Assembly: GCA_013330155.1 (NCBI GenBank)
Contig: DUIU01000218.1
Span: 1,712-6,887, forward strand
Length of the DNA: 5,176 nt
Direction: 5' to 3'
DNA from: Candidatus Poseidonia sp.
GTDB taxonomy: Archaea > Thermoplasmatota > Poseidoniia > Poseidoniales > Poseidoniaceae
The position numbers and the translations under genes were made by a program. The notes under the pieces are model-generated. The model ran no database searches. It had not been told where the DNA came from and worked only from the letters and a program-made list of their open reading frames with translations. Below are positions 1 to 5,176 of this stretch, in pieces (position 1 is the stretch's first letter; each line of letters opens with the position of its first letter).

Positions 1-270
1 CAAGCCTTGATTCGAGAGATGAAGGAGGAACTTTCACTTGACGTCGTACCAAGGTTTCCTTTGGGCTCTTGGTACCGTGAACGCGAGGATTCAGCTTTTC
101 TCATTCACTTGGTCTCCACGCACTTGGTAGGTGAATTTAGCGACATGCGCTTATCCGTTCATCAGGCCACGCAATGGTTCTCTAACTCAAACAGCACACC
201 ATTCGAATGGGCGGGAAGAGACGGAGAAATGGCGGCTTTTCTTCTCGAAGCGTTCAGACCCATGTCGTAG
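1..270 (+). CDS. Nudix hydrolase, C-terminal part (5' end outside window)
   Basis: This is the last 89 codons of a gene that enters the window in frame 1 and stops at TAG (268-270). The visible protein opens with the second half of a Nudix box, REMKEEL at residues 5-11, supplying the Arg-Glu and Glu-Glu residues that bind the divalent metal. The first half of the box (Gly-x5-Glu) lies upstream of the window. The Gly that normally follows the Glu-Glu pair (EExG) is Ser here. The tail, with a W-F-S stretch followed by a TPFEWAGRDGEMAAFL segment, resembles the C-terminal helix region of MutT-like Nudix proteins. Family members hydrolyse nucleoside diphosphates linked to other groups, such as oxidised dNTPs, ADP-ribose or dinucleoside polyphosphates; the substrate cannot be read from this fragment. 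Its end overlaps the convergent UPF0201 gene by 17 bases. Confidence 0.8.
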   Translation, partial: QALIREMKEELSLDVVPRFPLGSWYREREDSAFLIHLVSTHLVGEFSDMRLSVHQATQWFSNSNSTPFEWAGRDGEMAAFLLEAFRPMS

Positions 271-769
271 CTTCTCCGTCGTCATCCATGGATCGTTCAT
301 CGTTGATGTGCCGGGGAACCTGTCCGCGGCCGGAATGCCATGTAGCCGCTTGGAGCCAGTCGTCAAGTTCCTTTCCTGAAATCGTGATTTTGAACACCCC
401 TCCAACCGGTTCATCGCCGGGTATAGGGAATGCGATTTTTCCTGCCACGGCGGCTTGGCGCGCAATCGAAAAGGTCGTGGTGTTCTCGTTCATTTCAGCC
501 GACATGGCGTCCAAAGCGGTATCAAGAATCCGCTGTTCGTGAAGTTGTTGCAGGAACACACCCAATGATACATCGTCGAACGACCACTCGCTCTTGGACG
601 GTTGCCCTTTTCGTGGTTCATCCTCCATGGTTTCCTTCGAAGCATCAGGAAACAACGTTTGCAAGGCCTCCATGACCTTCCGAGGCGAATCAACTCCCGC
701 AAGCGTGGTTGTGATACGCGTGGAAAAACCCTCGCCAGTTCCCGTCAAGCGGAGCCGAGACGCATCCAT
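254..769 (-). CDS. UPF0201 / COG1931 family putative RNA-binding protein
   Basis: This 171-residue protein matches the archaeal UPF0201 family, predicted RNA-binding proteins with a dsRBD-like fold and no established biochemical role. The recognisable blocks are, in order: an N-terminal strand and helix ending in the family's FP (TRITTTLAGV to LFPD, residues 18-42); LHEQRILDTALDAM (76-89), matching the family's 'R-x-Q-R-I-L-D-A' helix; FSIARQAAVAGKIAF (100-114), matching its 'N-K-Q-A-A-x-x-G-K' block; and PVGGVFKITI (121-130). Family members are usually about 140 residues. The extra length here is a short N-terminal extension, a charged loop at about 43-66, and an acidic tail after 131. ATG at 769-767 is chosen because an in-frame TGA lies eight codons upstream. 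A GAGGTG on the coding strand is 17 bases from this ATG, too far for a normal ribosome-binding site, so a leaderless or short-leader transcript is possible. It diverges from the glycosyltransferase gene. Confidence 0.82.
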   Translation of the reverse strand: MDASRLRLTGTGEGFSTRITTTLAGVDSPRKVMEALQTLFPDASKETMEDEPRKGQPSKSEWSFDDVSLGVFLQQLHEQRILDTALDAMSAEMNENTTTFSIARQAAVAGKIAFPIPGDEPVGGVFKITISGKELDDWLQAATWHSGRGQVPRHINDERSMDDDGEATTWV

Positions 770-777
770 GTGGTTGC

Positions 778-792
778 GAGGTGCTGCACCTC
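778..792. repeat. Inverted repeat, 7-base arms around one central base
   Basis: GAGGTGC-T-GCACCTC is a perfect dyad with a single central base, lying 8 bases upstream of the UPF0201 start codon in the divergent intergenic region. Each strand reads GAGGTGC, the same core as a ribosome-binding site. It could be an operator half-site pair, or it could arise by chance. No second copy was noticed in the window. Confidence 0.4.
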
Positions 793-827
793 AAAGAACA
801 TACCTCCGGTGGGGCCAAGATGGCGAA

Positions 828-834
828 GAGGTGA
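828..834 (+). promoter_or_regulatory. Ribosome-binding site of the glycosyltransferase gene
   Basis: GAGGTGA is complementary to the archaeal 16S rRNA 3' end (UCACCUC) and lies 7 bases before the ATG at 842. This site decides the start: the same reading frame stays open back to 602, but that upstream part runs antisense to UPF0201 and shows no glycosyltransferase homology. Confidence 0.72.
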
Positions 835-841
835 AAGGCGC

Positions 842-1897
842 ATGGTCCATCCAAAGGCCATGGATGAAGGGAATGGCCCATCTTTGGCAACCGTCATCCC
901 GGTTTACAATGAGGCTGAGCACATCGAAGCGTGTTTGACAAGTCTGCTTCAACAAAGTCTCGCCCCTTCGGAGCACATGATCTTGGTGGTTGATGGCCAT
1001 TCGACGGACAAGACGGTTGAATTGGTCGAGAACATCATTCAGCAGCATCAGGGGAGTGAATGGCCCCGCGTTCAGTTGCTGAGCAATCCTGACAGAAGCG
1101 TCTCCCATGCTCGCAACCTCGCACTGAAACATCTCCCCGCAAGCGTGGAATACCTCGTCGAAATGATCGGCCATGCCACCGTTGATTCAAAACATCTTGA
1201 ACAACGCATGGAGGCTTGGGCCTCGTGTTCTGAATTGGCGGGGGAACGTCTGGCCGCCGTGGGTGTTCGTGTTGTCGCTCACGCGGGACCTGTCACACGT
1301 GCAGGTGACTGGATTGAAGGCGCGTTGACTTCACCGCTTGGAAAGAGTGGTGGCCAGTTCAGTCAATTTTCAACCATGGGTCCGACGAAAGTCCCCGCCT
1401 TTGTCATGCACCGGCGAGATGCACTTGACGCTGTTCAAGGCTGGGATGAATCGTTCATGACCAGCCAAGACAGTGACCTCTCAATGCGGTTGCTCAAAGC
1501 CGGGTATGTGCTTTATCGTCATCCGACGTTGGAGGTCCGCATGCACAAGCGAAACACGTTGAAACAGTGGTGGAAAATGGGGCACAGATACGGATTTTGG
1601 AGGACAAAAGTCTTGTTGAAGCATCCCACACGAGCCAAATGGCAGGAATTTCTACCGTGGTTTGGCCTTGTTTCGACTCTGTTGCTTTTCGCAGGAGGCT
1701 CACTTTGGTACTGGGCCCTTCCTGCTGCTTACGGCCTCGCCTTGGTCCTCTCTGGGTTTGGACATGTTTTCCGTAAACATGGGCTTTCTTCTGTTTTGGG
1801 TGTCCCATTGTGCCTGTTTATGCTTCACATGAGTTTCAGCCTGGGATTGGTCGATGGATTGGTTCGCAAAGGCCGCCCTTCAACGGACCGAGCCTAA
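842..1897 (+). CDS. Family 2 glycosyltransferase, ExoA-like, membrane-anchored
   Basis: This 351-residue protein has an N-terminal GT-A domain and a hydrophobic C-terminal part. Visible motifs are TVIPVYNE (17-24), opening the nucleotide-sugar fold; VVDGHSTDKT (49-58), with the first Asp; SVSHARNLAL (86-95); VPAFVMHRRDAL (184-195) followed by GWDESF (200-205); and QDSDLSMRLLKAG (209-221), in the position of the ED-x-DL catalytic-base region. The usual metal-binding D-G-H-A is IGHA here (109-112). Residues 233-262 carry the R-x5-QWW-x-MGHRYGFWR-type region seen in ExoA-like enzymes. Hydrophobic segments at about 270-306 and 315-341 suggest two or three membrane helices holding the catalytic domain on the cytoplasmic face. 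The likely role is transfer of a sugar from a nucleotide donor to a lipid-linked or surface polysaccharide or an N-glycan precursor; donor and acceptor are unknown. ATG 842 is chosen for its ribosome-binding site; ATG 860 is an alternative. Confidence 0.87.
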   Translation: MVHPKAMDEGNGPSLATVIPVYNEAEHIEACLTSLLQQSLAPSEHMILVVDGHSTDKTVELVENIIQQHQGSEWPRVQLLSNPDRSVSHARNLALKHLPASVEYLVEMIGHATVDSKHLEQRMEAWASCSELAGERLAAVGVRVVAHAGPVTRAGDWIEGALTSPLGKSGGQFSQFSTMGPTKVPAFVMHRRDALDAVQGWDESFMTSQDSDLSMRLLKAGYVLYRHPTLEVRMHKRNTLKQWWKMGHRYGFWRTKVLLKHPTRAKWQEFLPWFGLVSTLLLFAGGSLWYWALPAAYGLALVLSGFGHVFRKHGLSSVLGVPLCLFMLHMSFSLGLVDGLVRKGRPSTDRA

Positions 1898-1951
1898 ACA
1901 CAAGAAGCCAATAGGTACATCAGTTGACCCACGAACAGAAGGTTGAGTAGC

Positions 1952-2887
1952 ATGGCGCAAACGAGGGGACTCACCAACAGGAGTTTGAGTGCGCTGCCTC
2001 TTCTCGTGATGGGTGCGTCTCATCTTTCCCTACCTCCTCTCCAAACCATGTTTGAATTGGAACCACGGTTGATGTACGGTTGGTACGCCTTCGCCCTCCT
2101 TTTGTGCGTCGTGGTTTATCGCCGCTCTGGCGTGGTCAAAGACCATGAGTACAACCGTGCCAAAGCGATGCGAAAAATTCGTTATGTCTACGAAGCAGAG
2201 GAACGAGGTGTTTGGGAGACCGACGCTAAACTTGATGCAACGATGGACAAAACAACCCAACAGGGTCTGTCCCGCTCGGTCGCTGAAATCTCAGGAGAGG
2301 CTCCAGAAATGGAGCTCGGTGAGGAGGATAAAGTCGAGGTCCAAATGTTAAACGAGGCCAATCACATCGTTAGAGCCAATGCCCGTGTGACCGGCAGTGC
2401 AACGTTGGATGATGAAGTCGTCACGGGCACCATGGGGGCCCAGCAAAAGATTAGCCCGATGGACCGTTTCCTTGATGCCGTGTTTGGCTTGTTTGGTGTC
2501 GATAGCCGTGCTGAGCGAGAAGCGCAACGTCAAGCAAGGCTCAAGCAAGCTGCCAATGTTGCTCCTGTCACCGCCCAACGACCTGTCGCTCCCCTTCGAA
2601 TGAACAAAGACCGTGACGAGTCTGAAATCAACATGACTTCAATGAGCGATTCGGGCGGTGTTGAAACGGTTATGAGCACTTCGGGGCAGGTTAGAGACCA
2701 AGACAGCGTTCCATCTGGGGCAAAAGTGGTGCCAGAAGTGAGTGAGTCCCTTGAGAGCATGGCCATGATGGGAATGGCGCCTTCGGCAAGCCCCTCCATC
2801 GCTACCACTGGCCCGGTTTGTCGTGGATGCGGAGCACCGGTGAATCCAAGTGAGCGTTTTTGTCCACATTGCGGCCTTGACCTTTGA
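1952..2887 (+). CDS. Membrane-anchored protein with C-terminal zinc ribbon, function unknown
   Basis: I do not recognise a characterised family for this 311-residue protein. Two hydrophobic stretches lie near the N terminus (about 11-30 and 41-57). The second is strong (YAFALLLCVVVY) and is followed by arginines, so the rest is probably cytoplasmic. Residues 61-100 are charged and likely helical. Residues 168-184 (SPMDRFLDAVFGLFGVD) could form an amphipathic helix and are followed by an Arg/Gln-rich stretch. Residues 200-287 are low in complexity, rich in Ser, Met, Val and Glu, and probably disordered. The last 22 residues form a zinc ribbon with Cys290, Cys293, Cys304 and Cys307 (CRGCG then CPHCG), common on archaeal regulatory and adaptor proteins. 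ATG 1952 is preferred over the in-frame TTG at 1943; the site upstream (AAGGTTGAG) is weak. The gene follows the glycosyltransferase by 54 bases and precedes dnaJ by 56. Confidence 0.8.
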   Translation: MAQTRGLTNRSLSALPLLVMGASHLSLPPLQTMFELEPRLMYGWYAFALLLCVVVYRRSGVVKDHEYNRAKAMRKIRYVYEAEERGVWETDAKLDATMDKTTQQGLSRSVAEISGEAPEMELGEEDKVEVQMLNEANHIVRANARVTGSATLDDEVVTGTMGAQQKISPMDRFLDAVFGLFGVDSRAEREAQRQARLKQAANVAPVTAQRPVAPLRMNKDRDESEINMTSMSDSGGVETVMSTSGQVRDQDSVPSGAKVVPEVSESLESMAMMGMAPSASPSIATTGPVCRGCGAPVNPSERFCPHCGLDL

Positions 2888-2931
2888 TGCTGAGGCGTGA
2901 GGTTCAAAGCAGATTCCGCATCGTCCAAACC

Positions 2932-2938
2932 GAGGACG
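2932..2938 (+). promoter_or_regulatory. Probable ribosome-binding site of dnaJ
   Basis: GAGGACG has a GAGG core ending 8 bases before the ATG at 2944. It supports the family-typical start MSDKRDYYEVLGV over the in-frame TTG (2884) and ATG (2887), which overlap the stop codon of the upstream gene and would add about 19-20 residues not seen in DnaJ proteins. Confidence 0.55.
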
Positions 2939-2943
2939 ATGCG

Positions 2944-4068
2944 ATGAGCGACAAACGAGACTACTACGAAGTCTTGGGAGTTGAGAAATCTGCATCACCA
3001 AGCGAACTCAAAAACAGCTTTCGGCGCCTCGCTCGAAAATACCACCCGGACCGAAGCACTGAACCTGATGCAGAAGACCGCTTCAAGGAAATTCAAGAGG
3101 CTTATGCGGTTCTTTCGGATGAACAAAAACGAGCCCAATATGACCGATTCGGCCACGATGGTCCTCAAGGTTCTCCGTTTGGTGGATTTGGAGGCGGCGG
3201 CTTCAACATCAATCTCGAAGACATTCTCGGAGGGGATTTCTTCTCCTCTTTCTTCGGTGGTGGCTCCCGTCGTCGTACCTCCCGTCGAGGTTCTGACATT
3301 CTTCTCCGCCATTCCATCACACTGGAAGACGTTTACCTTGGCAGTGAACAGGAAGTAGTGGTCGACCTCCCCGTGGCGTGCACAACATGCGAAGGTACGG
3401 GTGCGAAAGACAGCATTCTCATGACATGTTCGACCTGTTCTGGCCAAGGGCAAGTTCGTGTCCGTCAGCAAGTTGGACCGTTCATACAGGAAGCCGTTCA
3501 GCCATGCCAAGACTGTGGAGGCAAAGGAAAAATTGCTGAACAACCATGTGAAACATGCGATGGACAGGGTCGCGAACTCAAATCCAGCACCCTACGGTTT
3601 ACCGTTCCAGAAGGAGCGGAGAATGGAACGCGCATGCGCATGCGCGGGAAAGGTGAGCCAGCACCTCAAGGGGTTGGCGAACCAGGTGATCTCTTCATCG
3701 AACTTGAAGTTGAACCGCATGACTGGTTCGAGCGGTCGGGTTCCGATCTCATCATGTCCCTGCCGGTGGGCTTTGCCGACCTTCTCCTGGGCACATCCAT
3801 TGAATTGAAGCATTTGGACGGGAAACCCCTGGTCATCAAGGTCCCGCCCCATTCAAATTCGGGTGAGACCATTGAATTGCGCAAGCGGGGCTTGCCGCGT
3901 CAACGAGGTGGAGGACGAGGTGATGTTGTTGTGCTGCTCAAACTTCACATGCCGAAGAAGGTCCCCAAGTCGGTCAAGAAAAGCCTTGATTCCCTACGCG
4001 GCGACCTTGCACCGGATGACACAATTTCAAGCATTCTTGATGATGCAGACGAGCGTCGTCGTTCTTGA
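2944..4068 (+). CDS. dnaJ: Chaperone protein DnaJ (type I Hsp40)
   Basis: This is a complete 374-residue class I J-protein of normal length. The J domain (about 5-70) begins DYYEVLGV and carries the HPD motif at 34-36 that stimulates DnaK ATPase activity. A Gly/Phe-rich linker follows (about 71-115). The zinc-binding domain has four CxxCxGxG repeats with Cys pairs at 146/149, 162/165, 188/191 and 202/205, the bacterial-type arrangement that binds two zinc ions. The C-terminal substrate-binding domains run from about 212 to 345 (PEGAENGTRMRMRGKGEPA, then GDLFIELEVEPH and PVGFADLLLGTSIELKHLDGK), followed by a short charged tail. In the cytoplasm it binds unfolded proteins and hands them to DnaK with GrpE as exchange factor. 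Neither dnaK nor grpE is in the window. All key residues are intact. The gene could be co-transcribed with the zinc-ribbon gene upstream, and it ends four bases from a convergent gene. Confidence 0.97.
   Translation: MSDKRDYYEVLGVEKSASPSELKNSFRRLARKYHPDRSTEPDAEDRFKEIQEAYAVLSDEQKRAQYDRFGHDGPQGSPFGGFGGGGFNINLEDILGGDFFSSFFGGGSRRRTSRRGSDILLRHSITLEDVYLGSEQEVVVDLPVACTTCEGTGAKDSILMTCSTCSGQGQVRVRQQVGPFIQEAVQPCQDCGGKGKIAEQPCETCDGQGRELKSSTLRFTVPEGAENGTRMRMRGKGEPAPQGVGEPGDLFIELEVEPHDWFERSGSDLIMSLPVGFADLLLGTSIELKHLDGKPLVIKVPPHSNSGETIELRKRGLPRQRGGGRGDVVVLLKLHMPKKVPKSVKKSLDSLRGDLAPDDTISSILDDADERRRS
3629..3646. repeat. 18-base perfect palindrome of alternating pyrimidine and purine
   Basis: CGCGCATGCGCATGCGCG inside dnaJ equals its own reverse complement and alternates pyrimidine and purine throughout, with an internal tandem GCGCAT unit. 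It encodes the Arg-Met-Arg-Met-Arg part of the C-terminal domain, so protein constraint explains some of it. Such alternating sequences can adopt Z-DNA or cruciform shapes under supercoiling, but nothing here shows that it does. Confidence 0.6.
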
Positions 4069-4077
4069 GTACTCAAG
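4064..4077. repeat. 14-base perfect palindrome spanning both convergent stop codons
   Basis: CTTGAGTACTCAAG is its own reverse complement and contains the TGA of dnaJ (4066-4068) and the TGA of the - strand gene (4075-4073), with only GTAC between them. As RNA it could form only a 5-pair stem with a GTAC loop, which is weak. There is no adjacent T-run of the kind archaeal terminators use, so calling it a terminator is not justified. Both transcripts must end inside the opposite gene or overlap. Confidence 0.55.
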
Positions 4078-5176
4078 TGCGTTCCAGTGTTTCAGGAACC
4101 CGTGCTGCAAAGGGTTCGCCGTCCATTCGCCCGTTGAGTTCAACATCGACTTGCTTGGCCGGTCCGTTCAGTTCCACGACGAGGTAGGTTCGGTGGCCTT
4201 TGCCCATGGTGTCCAAAAAGACCTCTTCACCTTGGAACAGGAACCGTGGTTCTACATGGACGACGTCAAACCCTTGTCCTTCGGGTGCATCAAATCGTAG
4301 AGCGGCCAGGTCCCATGTACCGTTGAGCACATGGACTCCAATAACAACTGGCCAAGCCCCTTCGTGGTTGGCAAGACGCTCATCCACGCTCCAAACTGCC
4401 AGGGCGATGTCATCGGTTCGATGTTCCAAGCGTTTTGGACCCCAAGCCTCCAGCCCATCATTCCATTCGAGTTGTGCAACCGCATGAAGCGCTTTTGCCA
4501 TGTCAACTCGGGCCTCTTTGACGTTGCTTTCTCCGCTGTCCAGCCTGGAGATGTACCATGCTAATCGTTGTTTTTTCTCAGCCACGGAAGTGGCGAAATC
4601 CTTGGAACGCTTGATGTGAATGCCAAGATAAACCACTGGGAGAAGGAACAAAATCCCCATGAACCAGCGGGCAACATTCCCCCAATACACTGCATCATCG
4701 CTTGGTGGGAACCAGGGTTCTTCTCCCTCGTCGATGAGGGAATAGGATGGTAGGAGCATGTAGGTTCGCTCCTCGATGTGTTCACCCCAAAGATGACCGG
4801 TGACCTCTGAGGCGTTTTGGAAACGAAGTTGGAAGTAATGTGTTCCTCGGCCAACCTGAAGGCCAATTTTCAGTTGGTCCCCAACCGGACGCGTGATGTC
4901 CGTGGCCAACACCTCACCGGTGTTTTGGTCGATGTCCCACATCTGAACCTCCAATCCGGCAATATCTCCCTCGACCATCACTTGAACAAAATGGATGGAT
5001 TCATCCCAACCGTCCACCACCAAACGGTACGTGTCAGTGGTGTCGTGAACGGCCAGCGTAAATTCACCCCCGGTCGTTTCAGTCAAATTGAGAATCGGCC
5101 ACGTTGAGTTGTCAATGGCCTCATCGGTGGGACGATACGATGGGGCCTCCAACGTCTCATTGTCAGCAAATGAGCG
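4073..5176 (-). CDS. Single-pass membrane protein with sequon-rich ectodomain (5' end outside window)
   Basis: The frame is open to the window edge, so the visible 367 residues are the C-terminal part of a longer protein. A TTG at 5152 could start it, but it has no good ribbon of upstream ribosome-binding sequence and would leave the ectodomain without a signal peptide, which is probably encoded beyond the edge. Visible residues 1-165 look secreted: beta-rich, acidic and tryptophan-containing, with four N-glycosylation sequons (NET, NST, NLT, NAS). A single membrane helix follows at about 170-188 (WFMGILFLLPVVYLGIHI) with basic residues KRSK after it, giving an outside-in topology. The cytoplasmic part starts with a charged helix (about 195-245) and ends in a beta-rich domain of about 115 residues. 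I do not recognise either domain. The ectodomain could be a jelly-roll or pre-peptidase-like fold, which is a guess. It may act as a surface sensor or envelope component. Confidence 0.83.
   Translation of the reverse strand, partial: RSFADNETLEAPSYRPTDEAIDNSTWPILNLTETTGGEFTLAVHDTTDTYRLVVDGWDESIHFVQVMVEGDIAGLEVQMWDIDQNTGEVLATDITRPVGDQLKIGLQVGRGTHYFQLRFQNASEVTGHLWGEHIEERTYMLLPSYSLIDEGEEPWFPPSDDAVYWGNVARWFMGILFLLPVVYLGIHIKRSKDFATSVAEKKQRLAWYISRLDSGESNVKEARVDMAKALHAVAQLEWNDGLEAWGPKRLEHRTDDIALAVWSVDERLANHEGAWPVVIGVHVLNGTWDLAALRFDAPEGQGFDVVHVEPRFLFQGEEVFLDTMGKGHRTYLVVELNGPAKQVDVELNGRMDGEPFAARVPETLERT

Larger units (their letters stand above)
770..841. promoter_or_regulatory. Divergent intergenic region between UPF0201 and glycosyltransferase genes
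   Basis: These 72 bases must hold or overlap the start signals of two divergently oriented genes. I see no convincing A/T-rich archaeal TATA box with a BRE in either direction. The visible elements are the inverted repeat at 778-792 and the GAGGTGA ribosome-binding site at 828-834 for the + gene. Calling this a promoter region rests on gene orientation, not on a recognised promoter motif. Confidence 0.4.

Noticed and set aside
745..801. 18-codon open frame on - starting with ATG at 801, overlapping the UPF0201 start
   Set aside because: The GGAGGT touches its ATG with no spacer, so it is not a usable ribosome-binding site, and the peptide has no recognisable character.
602..841. Upstream in-frame extension of the glycosyltransferase reading frame
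   Set aside because: It runs antisense to the well-supported UPF0201 gene, shows no glycosyltransferase-like sequence, and a good ribosome-binding site marks ATG 842 as the start.
1898..1951. Possible promoter or terminator between the glycosyltransferase and the zinc-ribbon gene
   Set aside because: The 54 bases hold no T-run, no stable inverted repeat and no convincing TATA element.
2884..2943. Earlier start of dnaJ overlapping the stop of the zinc-ribbon gene (TTG 2884 or ATG 2887)
   Set aside because: It would add 19-20 residues before the standard DnaJ N terminus. The GAGG at 2932 fits ATG 2944. Translational coupling through the overlap remains possible but is unsupported.
2995..3543. 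182-codon open frame on - opposite dnaJ
   Set aside because: It lies wholly antisense to the conserved J and zinc-binding domains; its composition is that of a shadow frame and it has no start signal.
3863..4300. 145-codon open frame on + crossing the dnaJ end and the convergent gene
   Set aside because: It overlaps two genes with clear protein character in other frames and has no family motif of its own.

Overview
This 5.2 kb window looks like chromosomal DNA of a mesophilic euryarchaeon, most plausibly marine and of the Marine Group II / Poseidoniales type. The best evidence is a gene of the archaeal UPF0201 (COG1931) putative RNA-binding family. Supporting evidence is GAGGTGA-type ribosome-binding sites, short gaps, a small double-cysteine zinc ribbon on a membrane-anchored protein, and an ectodomain rich in N-X-S/T sequons. 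The lineage is an inference from style and gene content; no rRNA or other marker gene is present. Coding density is very high, and no tRNA, rRNA, CRISPR array, insertion sequence or phage gene was seen.

Layout from left to right: (1) the 3' end of a Nudix hydrolase gene on + (1-270); (2) a UPF0201 gene on - (254-769), convergent with the Nudix gene and overlapping it by 17 bases; (3) a 72-base divergent intergenic region (770-841) carrying a short inverted repeat and the ribosome-binding site of the next gene; (4) three co-directional + genes: an ExoA-like membrane glycosyltransferase of family GT2 (842-1897), an unrecognised two-helix membrane protein ending in a zinc ribbon (1952-2887), and a full-length type I DnaJ (Hsp40) co-chaperone (2944-4068); (5) on -, the C-terminal 367 residues of a single-pass membrane protein with a secreted N-terminal part (4073-5176), whose 5' end lies beyond the window. 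Its stop codon is four bases from the dnaJ stop codon, and both stops lie inside a perfect 14-base palindrome.

The three + genes are 54 and 56 bases apart and could share a transcript, but there is no obvious shared pathway. The glycosyltransferase probably builds surface or lipid-linked glycans. DnaJ delivers substrates to Hsp70 (DnaK). The zinc-ribbon protein may be a membrane-bound adaptor. No clear new defence or mobile system is visible. The most notable points are a glycosyltransferase that lacks the usual Asp in its DGHA-like (DXD-position) motif, two uncharacterised membrane proteins flanking dnaJ, and two perfect palindromes (18 bases inside dnaJ, 14 bases at the dnaJ end).
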